This document shows positions 1 to 7,698 of a stretch of DNA of 22,595 bases, piece after piece. Position 1 is the first letter of the stretch, and every line of letters begins with the position of its first letter. Position numbers and translations under genes: made by a program. The notes beneath the pieces were generated by a model. It saw nothing but the letters and a program-made list of their open reading frames with translations, made no database searches and was not told where the DNA came from. The DNA is from a virus: IMG/VR virus record IMGVR_UViG_3300025647_000306, positions 1 through 22,595 of that record; one strand, 5' to 3'.

Positions 1-641
1 TAGGAAGTCAAGTTACTGCTGCACCGCCAACATTAATTCCAGATACAACCACCAAAGAAGAAATTGGCGAACAACCAGAACCACCTACTGGCGAGAAATG
101 CGTTACTGTTGCAAGTTCTCGCAATCAGGTTTGTTTTGATCAGGCTGTATTTGAATACACCAGCGCAGGTTCTTGGAAACATGTTCCAACAGGAAATTTC
201 TTACCTAACATTGTAAGTCAAGAACAATTAAAAGGTGTTGAACAAGCAATTAAGAGCAAAGGCACTTATGAATTCACTAGAAGTGGTCGCAGCGGAACTA
301 CAATTGAAACTTTTGATGGGGGGACTTTTGAAGTAACAACAGTTCCAAGCGGAAAGGTATGTCAGAGCGGATTGGGTTCTTATAAGTCACCACAAACTGT
401 TTGCTATGATTCAAAAGTTTGGAGTTATGATGGAAACATTGGGGTCTTTGTGTATAAAGCAACTAAAGAGTATTTCGACTTCTCAGATCAAGAGTCTTTG
501 GATAAAGTTGAATCTGCTCTTACAGCGAATAAAGAAATTGTTTGGCGTGCATATTATGCGCCAACAGGTACTGCGAAAGAATATAGAGTGGGAACAGATG
601 GTAGAGTGGAAACGCTTCGAATTGTTCGTCCTGGCGAATGA
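1..641 (+). CDS. 3' end of unknown protein with two Cys-pair repeats
   Basis: The frame is open from base 3 to the TGA at 639-641 (212 residues visible), so the 5' end lies outside the window. The visible part begins with a Pro/Thr/Glu-rich linker (residues 1-31). Two related modules of about 90 residues follow. Each starts with a Cys pair (C33/C44 and C120/C134) in the pattern C-x(n)-Q-x-V-C-[FY]-D, and continues through an acidic helix-like stretch (SQEQLKGVEQAIK versus DQESLDKVESALT) to a beta-rich end. I do not recognise the family. Its place just upstream of gene 25 suggests a late virion or lysis-related protein, and a baseplate-hub protein with C-terminal decorations is one possibility. 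That is inference from position only. A TTG at 372 is in this same frame but is internal, not a separate start. Confidence 0.8.
   Translation, partial: GSQVTAAPPTLIPDTTTKEEIGEQPEPPTGEKCVTVASSRNQVCFDQAVFEYTSAGSWKHVPTGNFLPNIVSQEQLKGVEQAIKSKGTYEFTRSGRSGTTIETFDGGTFEVTTVPSGKVCQSGLGSYKSPQTVCYDSKVWSYDGNIGVFVYKATKEYFDFSDQESLDKVESALTANKEIVWRAYYAPTGTAKEYRVGTDGRVETLRIVRPGE
99..638 (+). repeat. Two tandem ~90-residue protein repeats
   Basis: Coding repeat inside the first gene. Unit 1 starts at Cys33 (base 99) and unit 2 at Cys120 (base 360). Both show Cys, QVC[FY]D or TVCYD, a Trp/Tyr-containing strand, a [SD]QE.L..VE.A helix, then a G/T-rich strand segment. The similarity is at protein level; the DNA has diverged. 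Confidence 0.6.
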
Positions 642-642
642 G

Positions 643-650
643 TATAAATA
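643..650 (+). promoter_or_regulatory. T4-type late promoter TATAAATA
   Basis: Exact match to the T4 late -10 octamer recognised by the phage sigma factor gp55. It starts one base after the stop codon of the first gene and lies about 85 bases before the ATG at 735. Transcription would begin about six or seven bases downstream. It is well placed to drive the small H1-like gene and the baseplate operon that follows. No host-type -35 element is needed for this promoter class. Confidence 0.75.
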
Positions 651-734
651 GTTCGAAGAGCAATAAGAATATCTTTCCTTAAAGGCGACATCCTGATTAT
701 ACTGACTTTGAAACAATAAGTCAAGGGATTTTTT

Positions 735-908
735 ATGAATATACATGATAGTTTGGTTAATTTGTTTGAGACTTATACTTTTGAGAGTGAAAAGTTTGAA
801 AAAGGAAATAAGTCAGCAGGAACAAGAGCAAGAAAGGCACTAGCTGAGATCTCTAAACTGTGTAAAGACCGCAGAGCAGAGATTCAAAACTCAAAGAACG
901 GAAACTAA
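735..908 (+). CDS. Small histone H1/Hc1-like motif protein
   Basis: A 57-residue ORF starting at ATG 735, with AAGGGA about seven bases upstream, and ending at TAA 906-908. The core FEKGNKSAGTRARKALAEI followed by SKLCKDRRAEIQ matches, from memory, the short basic helix motif (KGN.AAGTR.RKAL.ELK.L....R.E) of histone H1-like Hc1 proteins found in chlamydiae, bacteroidetes and many marine phages. The product is Lys/Arg-rich, probably mostly helical, without a signal peptide or membrane segment. Known members bind or compact DNA or are simply called histone-like; a role with the phage or host nucleoid, or in packaging, is inferred. It is the first gene after the late promoter at 643 and its stop lies 7 bases before gene 25, so it is likely co-transcribed with the baseplate genes. 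Confidence 0.75.
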   Translation: MNIHDSLVNLFETYTFESEKFEKGNKSAGTRARKALAEISKLCKDRRAEIQNSKNGN

Positions 909-915
909 ATAGTAC

Positions 916-1299
916 ATGGCAAATATCTTCAGCGATCTAAACCTTGCGTTCACTGCACATCCAGTGACTGGTGCGGTTACACGCAAGACCGATCGTGATG
1001 CTGTTCGCCAATCCGTGAAGTCTTTGATTCTCACGAATTTTTATGAGCGTCCATTCAAACCTGACATCGGATGCTCTATTCGCAATTATTTGTTCGAGCT
1101 GTGGACACCTGCAACAAAACAGCAGATGGAAAATGCAGTTCTTGAAGTGATTAAGAACTATGAGCCAAGAGCACGAGTGCTTCGTGTGTTGGTCAGCGAC
1201 AATCCAGATTTGAACTCACTGGTGGTATCAGTGGCGTTCACAGTTAGAAACGATTCAACTCCAGTTGTACTGGATGTATTACTTGAGCGAGTACGCTAA
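916..1299 (+). CDS. 25: Baseplate wedge protein gp25
   Basis: 127 residues, close to T4 gp25 (132). It belongs to the GPW/gp25 family, the conserved wedge component with lysozyme-like history that clamps the gp6-gp7 core and contacts the sheath. Family marks include ERPFKPDIGCSIRNYLFELW (residues 44-63) and the conserved E-P-R triad in NYEPRARV (residues 83-85), which lies in the core fold. The ATG at 916 has no strong ribosome site; it lies 8 bases after the upstream stop, so translational coupling is likely. The TAA at 1297-1299 shares its last base with the ATG of gene 6. Gene order 25 then 6 matches marine T4-like phages. Confidence 0.93.
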   Translation: MANIFSDLNLAFTAHPVTGAVTRKTDRDAVRQSVKSLILTNFYERPFKPDIGCSIRNYLFELWTPATKQQMENAVLEVIKNYEPRARVLRVLVSDNPDLNSLVVSVAFTVRNDSTPVVLDVLLERVR

Positions 1300-3065
1300 T
1301 GGCAACAGCAAACACTTATCTGAGAGTTACAGAACTTGATTATGCGAATATTCGCAATAATCTAAAAACATACCTGAGCACTCAAGATCAGTTCCAGGAC
1401 TATAATTTTGAAGGTTCTGTGATGGCAGTGTTGCTAGATGTTCTGGCATACAACACACACTACAATGCATATTATCTAAACATGCTTGCCAATGAGATGT
1501 TTCTAGATACTGCGCAACAGCGTGATTCCGTTGTATCTCGTTCAAAAGAATTAGGATATGTTCCAACATCTGCTATTGGTGCAAGCGCAAATGTTCAAAT
1601 CACATTTACTGGTGTCACTTCTGGTACAAGCCAATTTACGATTCCAAAGAACTCAACATTCACTACCACCGTTGATGATGTGACCTATACTTATGTGACA
1701 CCTGAAGCATATACGGTGATTGAGTCTAGCGGAACATATACTCGTCCAATCACGATTAGAGAAGGTGAACCACTGACGCATCGCTTCACAGTAAGCACTG
1801 CCAATCCAGTTCGTTACATCATTCCGAATATTGGCGTTGACACATCAAGCATCACAGTTCGTGTTCAAGAGTCTGTTGCTGACACAACCACGACTGAATT
1901 TACTCGTGCGACAAATATCAATCAGATCTATTCTACCTCTCCAGTGTATTTCTTGGAAGAAGCTGCAGATCAAAAGTATGAGATTATATTTGGTTCTGGT
2001 TCATTGGGTAAAGCATTGCAAAACGGCAACATTGTAATTGTTGACTATCTTGTTTGTAATGGTGATGCAACTAACGGCGCATCTTCATTCTCTATTGACA
2101 CATTAAATATTGGTGTGAGTTATAGTGCGGCATCTTTGGCGTTGAACATCGCATCGCTTGGTGGCAGACCAATTGAAACCGTTGAATCAATTAAGTTTAA
2201 TGCGCCACGCACCTATCAGACTCAGAACAGAGCGGTGGTTGATAATGACTATCAGCGCATTTTGTTGAATGAAAATGCAGATCTGCAGTCAGTTGTTGCG
2301 TTTGGTGGAGAGCAAGCAGATCCTCCTGTTTATGGTAAAGTGTATATTGCAGTGAAACCATATGGTGAGGAATTTGCCACAGAAAGTAGAAAAGCGCAGA
2401 TTCGTGCTTCTATTATGGATAGAACACCACTTGGTATTGACCCTGTTGTTATTGATGCAGACTATACATATATCATTCCATATGTAACCACATACTTTAA
2501 CAAAACCAATTCAACGGCATCTGAATCTTCTATTCGTCAGTTGGTTGTTTCCACAATTGGTTCTTGGGCAACCAGCAATCTTGAAAGATTTGGTAATCGC
2601 CTTCGCTATTCTCGTTTTGTTCGTGAGCTGGATAACATCAGTGATGTAAGTATTCTAAACAATGACGCAACACTTAGAATGCAGAAACGATTTGTTCCAA
2701 ATGTAAATGCTGCAGAATTGGTTCATTTGCATTTCCACAATCCTGTCCGTCCTGGAACAGTAACATCAACGCAGTTTACATACAATGGGTTCCTTGCTTA
2801 TCTCGATGATGACGAAGAAGGTAATGTGAACATCTATCGTTTTAATGCGTCCAAGCAAAAGGTGAATATCGTTGCAGGTGCTGGAACAATTAATTACACT
2901 ACAGGCGAACTTGATATTGAAAACTTTGCTCCGTCAGCATACGCAGATATTGAGTTGAGGGTCACTGTTACTCCAGACCGCTTAGATATTATTCCTGTTC
3001 GTGAGCAAATTCTTTTAATGAATTCTAGCGACGCTGTTGTTACCGTTGTTCCTGAGTATAACTAA
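1299..3065 (+). CDS. 6: Baseplate wedge protein gp6 (J-like)
   Basis: 588 residues against 660 for T4 gp6. In T4 gp6 dimerises to form the ring that joins neighbouring wedges around the baseplate. The N-terminal stretch with NFEGSVMAVLLDVLAYNTHY, followed by YLNMLANEMFLDTAQQRDS (about residues 38-77), is the hallmark gp6/baseplate-J helix segment. The middle holds the J-like core with AFGGEQADPPVYGKVYIAVKP, and the C-terminal third is beta-rich. The start overlaps the gp25 stop (TAATG at 1297-1301), and its own stop overlaps the next start in the same way at 3063-3067, implying translational coupling and fixed stoichiometry. Confidence 0.93.
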   Translation: MATANTYLRVTELDYANIRNNLKTYLSTQDQFQDYNFEGSVMAVLLDVLAYNTHYNAYYLNMLANEMFLDTAQQRDSVVSRSKELGYVPTSAIGASANVQITFTGVTSGTSQFTIPKNSTFTTTVDDVTYTYVTPEAYTVIESSGTYTRPITIREGEPLTHRFTVSTANPVRYIIPNIGVDTSSITVRVQESVADTTTTEFTRATNINQIYSTSPVYFLEEAADQKYEIIFGSGSLGKALQNGNIVIVDYLVCNGDATNGASSFSIDTLNIGVSYSAASLALNIASLGGRPIETVESIKFNAPRTYQTQNRAVVDNDYQRILLNENADLQSVVAFGGEQADPPVYGKVYIAVKPYGEEFATESRKAQIRASIMDRTPLGIDPVVIDADYTYIIPYVTTYFNKTNSTASESSIRQLVVSTIGSWATSNLERFGNRLRYSRFVRELDNISDVSILNNDATLRMQKRFVPNVNAAELVHLHFHNPVRPGTVTSTQFTYNGFLAYLDDDEEGNVNIYRFNASKQKVNIVAGAGTINYTTGELDIENFAPSAYADIELRVTVTPDRLDIIPVREQILLMNSSDAVVTVVPEYN

Positions 3066-5905
3066 TGGCAGTAACTGAAAAGATTTCAAAGCTGGTTCGC
3101 AATCAGTTTCCAGACTTCTACAAGGAAGATGGAGAAAACTTCCTTGCATTCATGGAAGCATACTATGCTTGGATGGAAGAAAGCGGGAATCTTACAGATG
3201 GGATTCGTAATCTAGAATCCTATCGTGACATCAGTACAACTACTGATGATTACATCAATTATTTTATCAATACGCTACTTCCAGGTCTACCTGTTGATGT
3301 TGCAGCAGACAAAAAGTTGCTTGCCAAATACATCAAGCAAGGTAATCTTTCTCGTGGTACACTGGCTTCATACAAGCTGCTGTTCCGTGCAATCTATAAC
3401 GAAGACATCGAACTTAATTATCCTGCAGATCAAATTCTAAAAGTTTCTGATGGTGATTGGCGCATTGATCGTTATTTGGTTTCTAACTTTGACGAAAACA
3501 CATATAAGTTTATTGGCAAAACTATTAAAGGAACTGAATCGCAGGCAGAAGCACTTGTAGAAGATGTTATTGCTCGTGTTATTCGTGGTCGTCATTTGAT
3601 GCAGATTCTTGTTTCCAATGTAAAGGGAACATTTAATCACTTAGAACCAATTCGCCTAAAAACGGACACTCTTGGAACAGGACACACAACTGAGATTGAT
3701 GCAGGCATCAATCGTGTAGAAATTATTTCTCCAGGTGGTGAATATCGTGCAGGCGATGTTATTGAAATTCAATCCGATGTGATTGGTCAATTCGCAAAGG
3801 TTGTTGTTACTAATACAGTTGATCTTGGTGGCGTTCTCACTTTTGCGATTGTAAGCGGTGGTTCTGGTTATACACCAACCAGCGAAGAAGGCGGTTCTAC
3901 ACTAGAATTTTTTGGTGGTGATGGAACTGAGGCTGCTTCCTTTAGCGTGTTGCGCCCAGACATTAATGACACCTTTGCAATTTCTACTTGCACAACTCTT
4001 ATTCAATCAAATACAACATACGGCGCACTTGCTCCGATTGTAAATGATTCAGACGGTAAGCCAAGACAAATGGCATACATGTCAAACACCTTGCTTTCTA
4101 GTCCGACATTTGGATTTCCAGAAGATGGGCAGGTGGTCACGAAGTCAAACTTCAGAGATCATGAGTCTGCAGTAATTACAATTGCAAACACTGCTAATAT
4201 CAGCACAGGTAATTCAATTTTTGCATTGTATGCAAACGGAACTCCAACTGGAGCAAACGGCACAGTGCTTTCTGTTATTGACAACACCGCAGGTGCTACT
4301 GTTCTTGAGATTGATGGATATAAGAACTTCAACAATTCTGAAATTGTTCACATGTATTTCGCCAACACTTCTGGTTCTAATGTGGGTGTTGTGTCTGCAT
4401 TCAGTGGTAATACAATTTCTAAACAAGTTGTTCAGATTGGTAATGTTGCTGGACAAACGATCACTACAGGTAATGAGATCGTTGGGCTTACATCAAATTG
4501 CTATGCTGTAATCAAAAAGGTTGTTGGCGTGGCTGCTGGTGCATATGAACACACTCCTGGAAACTATAGAGATTTGGTGACAGTCGTTGTATCTGCAAAC
4601 TCAACTGCGAATCTAACCTCTCAGTTCGACACTGGTCCAATCAAGGGTGTTTATCTTGAGAACGAAGCATTAAGATTTGTTGGTTCTGGTACGGTAGTTG
4701 GTAATGTTGCATTAACAACTTCCAATACAGAATATGAGCACATTTATACTGCGCTTCAAGATTCAATCGTATTTACTGCAGGAACATTTGGCACGATTGC
4801 ACAGCTATCTCTAATTGATGGTGGCTCTGGTTACTCAATTGCTCCAACAGTTAGAATGACCGAACAGGATATTGGTTCTCTTGGTATTGGTGAAGCATGG
4901 TTGACGCTGCAAAGCGATGATGTAAACTGGGGAACAGGCAACTCCTCCATTACTGGGCTGGACACAAACGATCGAATTGTCCAGGCAAACACAGGGTGTT
5001 CTGGTGATGTTAAGGGTGGTTATGGTGTTTCTGTTGTTGCGACAGATGTTCTTGCTAATGGTACATATCAGATGGTTGCTCGTGTATGGCAAGATTTCTT
5101 GCAGCGTGAACCTTCTGGTAGAAACTGGGCAAACAATTCTTATGTTGATCTTAAGATTTACAACAGCTCCTACACTCCAGGCGAAGCAGATACAAGAACG
5201 CCAGTTGGGACAGGAACAGCGTTTGTAGCAAGCGTTCTTGATGGCGGTGTCCTTGGTAAGAATGCAAACATTACTGCGGGTGTTGGTGCAAACGGTACAA
5301 TTTCTGCGCTGCGAGTTGTGGATTCTGGTTTCTCATATGCACACAATGAGTCAGCATTGCTTGAATCTAGCGGTCGTGCTTTAGCAACCAGTGCAAGAGT
5401 AAGAGTAAATCTTGGTGGTGTTGCAAACGCAGAAGGATATTATGCAACCGAGCGCAGCCACATTTCAACAACTCGTGGTTATATCCAAGACAGCAGATAT
5501 TATCAAGAATTCTCATACGAAATCATTTCTCCAATTTCTCTTTCAAGATATAGAGATATTGCATTGCAGTTGGTGCACCCAGCAGGTCAGGCATTGTTTG
5601 GTAAATATCGTGCTCAGTCCAATGCATCATTGGATATTTCTGCAAACACATACAATACCAGAAAAGCAATTTCCAATGGTTCAATTGCAATCAACAACGG
5701 TTCGTTTGATATTGTTGGTACAGGAACATCTCTTACTTCTGAATATGCTAACAATGACACAATTATTATTGAATATGCCCACAGACAGTTCTATTCAATT
5801 CCACTAAATATAGTATCAAGTGCCACGAGCGCAAATGTTAAAATTGCTTGGGCAAATACTAATCTGTCTGGTGCGAATGCTTATTATCTTACAGGATCTT
5901 TCTAA
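3065..5905 (+). CDS. Large baseplate wedge-type protein at gp7 position
   Basis: 946 residues, in the position and size class of T4 gp7 (1032 residues), which bridges gp6 to gp8 and gp10 in the wedge. The N terminus (FPDFYKEDGENFLAFMEAYY, from about residue 15) and the C-terminal signature YIQDSRYYQEFSYEI (about 805-820) followed by LVHPAGQALFGKY (about 835-850) are recurrent in marine T4-like virion proteins at this locus. The middle is a string of beta-rich segments with repeated [GS]G[SF][GS]Y turns (SGGSGYTP, DGGSGYSI, DSGFSY). No enzymatic motif is visible. Both ends use one-base TAATG overlaps with genes 6 and 8. Identity as a true gp7 homologue rests mainly on gene order; I am sure it is a virion baseplate protein, less sure of the number. 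Confidence 0.82.
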   Translation: MAVTEKISKLVRNQFPDFYKEDGENFLAFMEAYYAWMEESGNLTDGIRNLESYRDISTTTDDYINYFINTLLPGLPVDVAADKKLLAKYIKQGNLSRGTLASYKLLFRAIYNEDIELNYPADQILKVSDGDWRIDRYLVSNFDENTYKFIGKTIKGTESQAEALVEDVIARVIRGRHLMQILVSNVKGTFNHLEPIRLKTDTLGTGHTTEIDAGINRVEIISPGGEYRAGDVIEIQSDVIGQFAKVVVTNTVDLGGVLTFAIVSGGSGYTPTSEEGGSTLEFFGGDGTEAASFSVLRPDINDTFAISTCTTLIQSNTTYGALAPIVNDSDGKPRQMAYMSNTLLSSPTFGFPEDGQVVTKSNFRDHESAVITIANTANISTGNSIFALYANGTPTGANGTVLSVIDNTAGATVLEIDGYKNFNNSEIVHMYFANTSGSNVGVVSAFSGNTISKQVVQIGNVAGQTITTGNEIVGLTSNCYAVIKKVVGVAAGAYEHTPGNYRDLVTVVVSANSTANLTSQFDTGPIKGVYLENEALRFVGSGTVVGNVALTTSNTEYEHIYTALQDSIVFTAGTFGTIAQLSLIDGGSGYSIAPTVRMTEQDIGSLGIGEAWLTLQSDDVNWGTGNSSITGLDTNDRIVQANTGCSGDVKGGYGVSVVATDVLANGTYQMVARVWQDFLQREPSGRNWANNSYVDLKIYNSSYTPGEADTRTPVGTGTAFVASVLDGGVLGKNANITAGVGANGTISALRVVDSGFSYAHNESALLESSGRALATSARVRVNLGGVANAEGYYATERSHISTTRGYIQDSRYYQEFSYEIISPISLSRYRDIALQLVHPAGQALFGKYRAQSNASLDISANTYNTRKAISNGSIAINNGSFDIVGTGTSLTSEYANNDTIIIEYAHRQFYSIPLNIVSSATSANVKIAWANTNLSGANAYYLTGSF

Positions 5906-7689
5906 TGGCTGTTTACAAGTACGCAACTAAAGACCTCTCAATCAATGCGGCTAAGTCGTTTCTGTATAATGCTACTCATGACGAGGATAGCAGCACAGAA
6001 AAGAAATCAATGATTCTTTATGTTTGTCTTGGTCATAATAAAGAATGGCCAAACGAACCAACACCAATAACGCCACCAGATAACGAACAACATCTTTCTT
6101 ACGAGCATTATCGTGAGATGATTGGATGCAGAAGAGTAACATCTTCTGATATGAGCCATGTCACTCAAAGGTATGACTGGACAAGTGGCACAGTTTATTC
6201 AATGTGGCGTGACACAGATACTGACATGTACGAAAGAGCATATTATGTTCTCACAGACGAATATAATGTGTACAAATGTCTTTACAATAATAAGGGTTCA
6301 GCGTCAACTGTAAAACCATCTGGGTTCTCTACACTTCCTTTTACAACCTCTGATGGTTATACATGGAAGTATATGTACACTGTTTCTTTGAGTGAAGCAA
6401 ATAAATTTCTCACTCCATCATATATCCCAGTGAAAACAATTGAAACTGGCGATGGTTCAACAGAATCTGATCGCCAACTTGCAGTACAGAATACTGCAGT
6501 AAATGGCGCAATTCATGTTGTGGAAACTGTGCAAGTTGGTTCTGGATACCACTATATCGCCAACGGCGTTGTTGAGGCAGGTGGTAGAGACGACATTCGT
6601 CTTTCTGCTGCAGGTGATAATCCTCCATCTCCAATTGACAATTATTACAATGGTTCTAGCATCTACATTCAATCTGGCACTGGTGCTGGGCAGCTGCGCA
6701 GAATTATTGACTATGATGGATCAACGAAAACATTTACAGTTAATACTGCATTCCAAACAACTTGTAATACAGACTCTCGTGTGATTATTTCACCAAGCTG
6801 CACTATTATTGGTGATGGTCAAGGTGCTAAAGCATACACTCGAGTCAACATTTCTACTGGCGCAATTTCAAATGTTCAAGTTATTGCTGTTGGTTCTGGT
6901 TACTCTAGAGCGCAAGCACTCATTACATCAAACTCTATCCACGGTTCGGGCGCAACAGCGAATGTTGTAATTTCTCCAACTGGCGGACATGGTTCAAATC
7001 CAATTCGTGAGTTGTACGCAGATAAGATCATGATGAACATTCAGTTCAATGGTGTTGAAGGTGTATCTGCCAACGGTAATGGATATATTCCTTCTAATAC
7101 AGAATTCAGAAGCATCTCATTGTTGTCCGATCCTGTCTTGAAGTGTGACTCAAATAACAATTTTATTACTGTTGAGCGTATTGCGAACACATCAAATTCT
7201 CCAGCAACTCTTAGAATGATGACTCGTTTGACAATTTCCTACAATCAGATGGATGGTTCAACACCACAGAATCCTTTGGTTGTTGGTGACACCATTACTA
7301 ATGAGCGCAATCGTCTGCGTGCAGAACTAGGAACTCTGGAATTTGTTACAGAACTTGGTCAGACTGCTCGAGAATCAGCTGCTCTAACAAACGCAGTTCT
7401 TGCAGCTAACGCAGACATTGTTTATATTCGTGAAGATGAGACAGAATCTGATCCATCCTTCTATTCAGTCTATATAAATAATGTCGAAAGCTACAGCGAC
7501 TATGCTGCGTTCACCAAAGATGATGTTATTCTTAAAAGCACCAGCGATACGCAGGTTGCCACTGTAGAATCAATCAAGGGTCCAGAAGCAAATACATTCT
7601 CTGGTGAGATCTTGTATGTTGAGCACATTCAAGCAGTAACTCGTGACCCAGAGCAAACTGAAGACATTAAGATCATTCTAGATTTCTAA
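5905..7689 (+). CDS. 8: Baseplate wedge protein gp8, enlarged
   Basis: The N-terminal part matches gp8: YKYATKDLSINAAKSFLYN near the start, YNVYKCLYNNKG near residue 125, and DGYTWKYMYTVS at about 150-160 followed by NKFLTPSYIPVKT. In T4, gp8 is a dimer sitting on the wedge beside gp7. T4 gp8 has 334 residues and this has 594. The extra length lies largely in a central beta-rich region with VGSGYHYIANG and VGSGYSRAQ, which looks like inserted decoration. The C-terminal region (LTISYNQMDGSTPQNP, then VTRDPEQTEDIKIILDF) resumes family-like sequence. It starts inside the stop of the preceding gene (TAATG) and is followed by a 9-base gap containing AAGGA for the next gene. Confidence 0.88.
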   Translation: MAVYKYATKDLSINAAKSFLYNATHDEDSSTEKKSMILYVCLGHNKEWPNEPTPITPPDNEQHLSYEHYREMIGCRRVTSSDMSHVTQRYDWTSGTVYSMWRDTDTDMYERAYYVLTDEYNVYKCLYNNKGSASTVKPSGFSTLPFTTSDGYTWKYMYTVSLSEANKFLTPSYIPVKTIETGDGSTESDRQLAVQNTAVNGAIHVVETVQVGSGYHYIANGVVEAGGRDDIRLSAAGDNPPSPIDNYYNGSSIYIQSGTGAGQLRRIIDYDGSTKTFTVNTAFQTTCNTDSRVIISPSCTIIGDGQGAKAYTRVNISTGAISNVQVIAVGSGYSRAQALITSNSIHGSGATANVVISPTGGHGSNPIRELYADKIMMNIQFNGVEGVSANGNGYIPSNTEFRSISLLSDPVLKCDSNNNFITVERIANTSNSPATLRMMTRLTISYNQMDGSTPQNPLVVGDTITNERNRLRAELGTLEFVTELGQTARESAALTNAVLAANADIVYIREDETESDPSFYSVYINNVESYSDYAAFTKDDVILKSTSDTQVATVESIKGPEANTFSGEILYVEHIQAVTRDPEQTEDIKIILDF

Positions 7690-7698
7690 GGATAAGTA

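Noticed and set aside
372-641. Separate 89-codon gene starting at TTG 372
   Set aside because: The same frame is open upstream to the window edge, and the TTG falls inside the second Cys-pair repeat, so it is an internal codon.
615-658. CTTCGAA/TTCGAAG inverted repeat flanking the late promoter
   Set aside because: The arms are only 7 bp, separated by about 30 bases, and each is itself near-palindromic; probably chance.
703-734. TGACTT/AAGTCA hairpin followed by TTTTTT before the H1-like gene
   Set aside because: The stem is only 6 bp and the T-run is separated from it by five bases and abuts the ATG. A weak terminator here would block the operon, so it was not called.
905-911. CTAAATA just before gp25
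   Set aside because: It overlaps the preceding stop and leaves almost no leader before ATG 916, so it is unlikely to serve as the gp25 promoter despite resembling late promoter variants.
7473-7480. Exact TATAAATA inside gp8
   Set aside because: It is internal to coding sequence about 220 bases before the next start with no supporting leader. By composition one or two chance copies are expected in the window.
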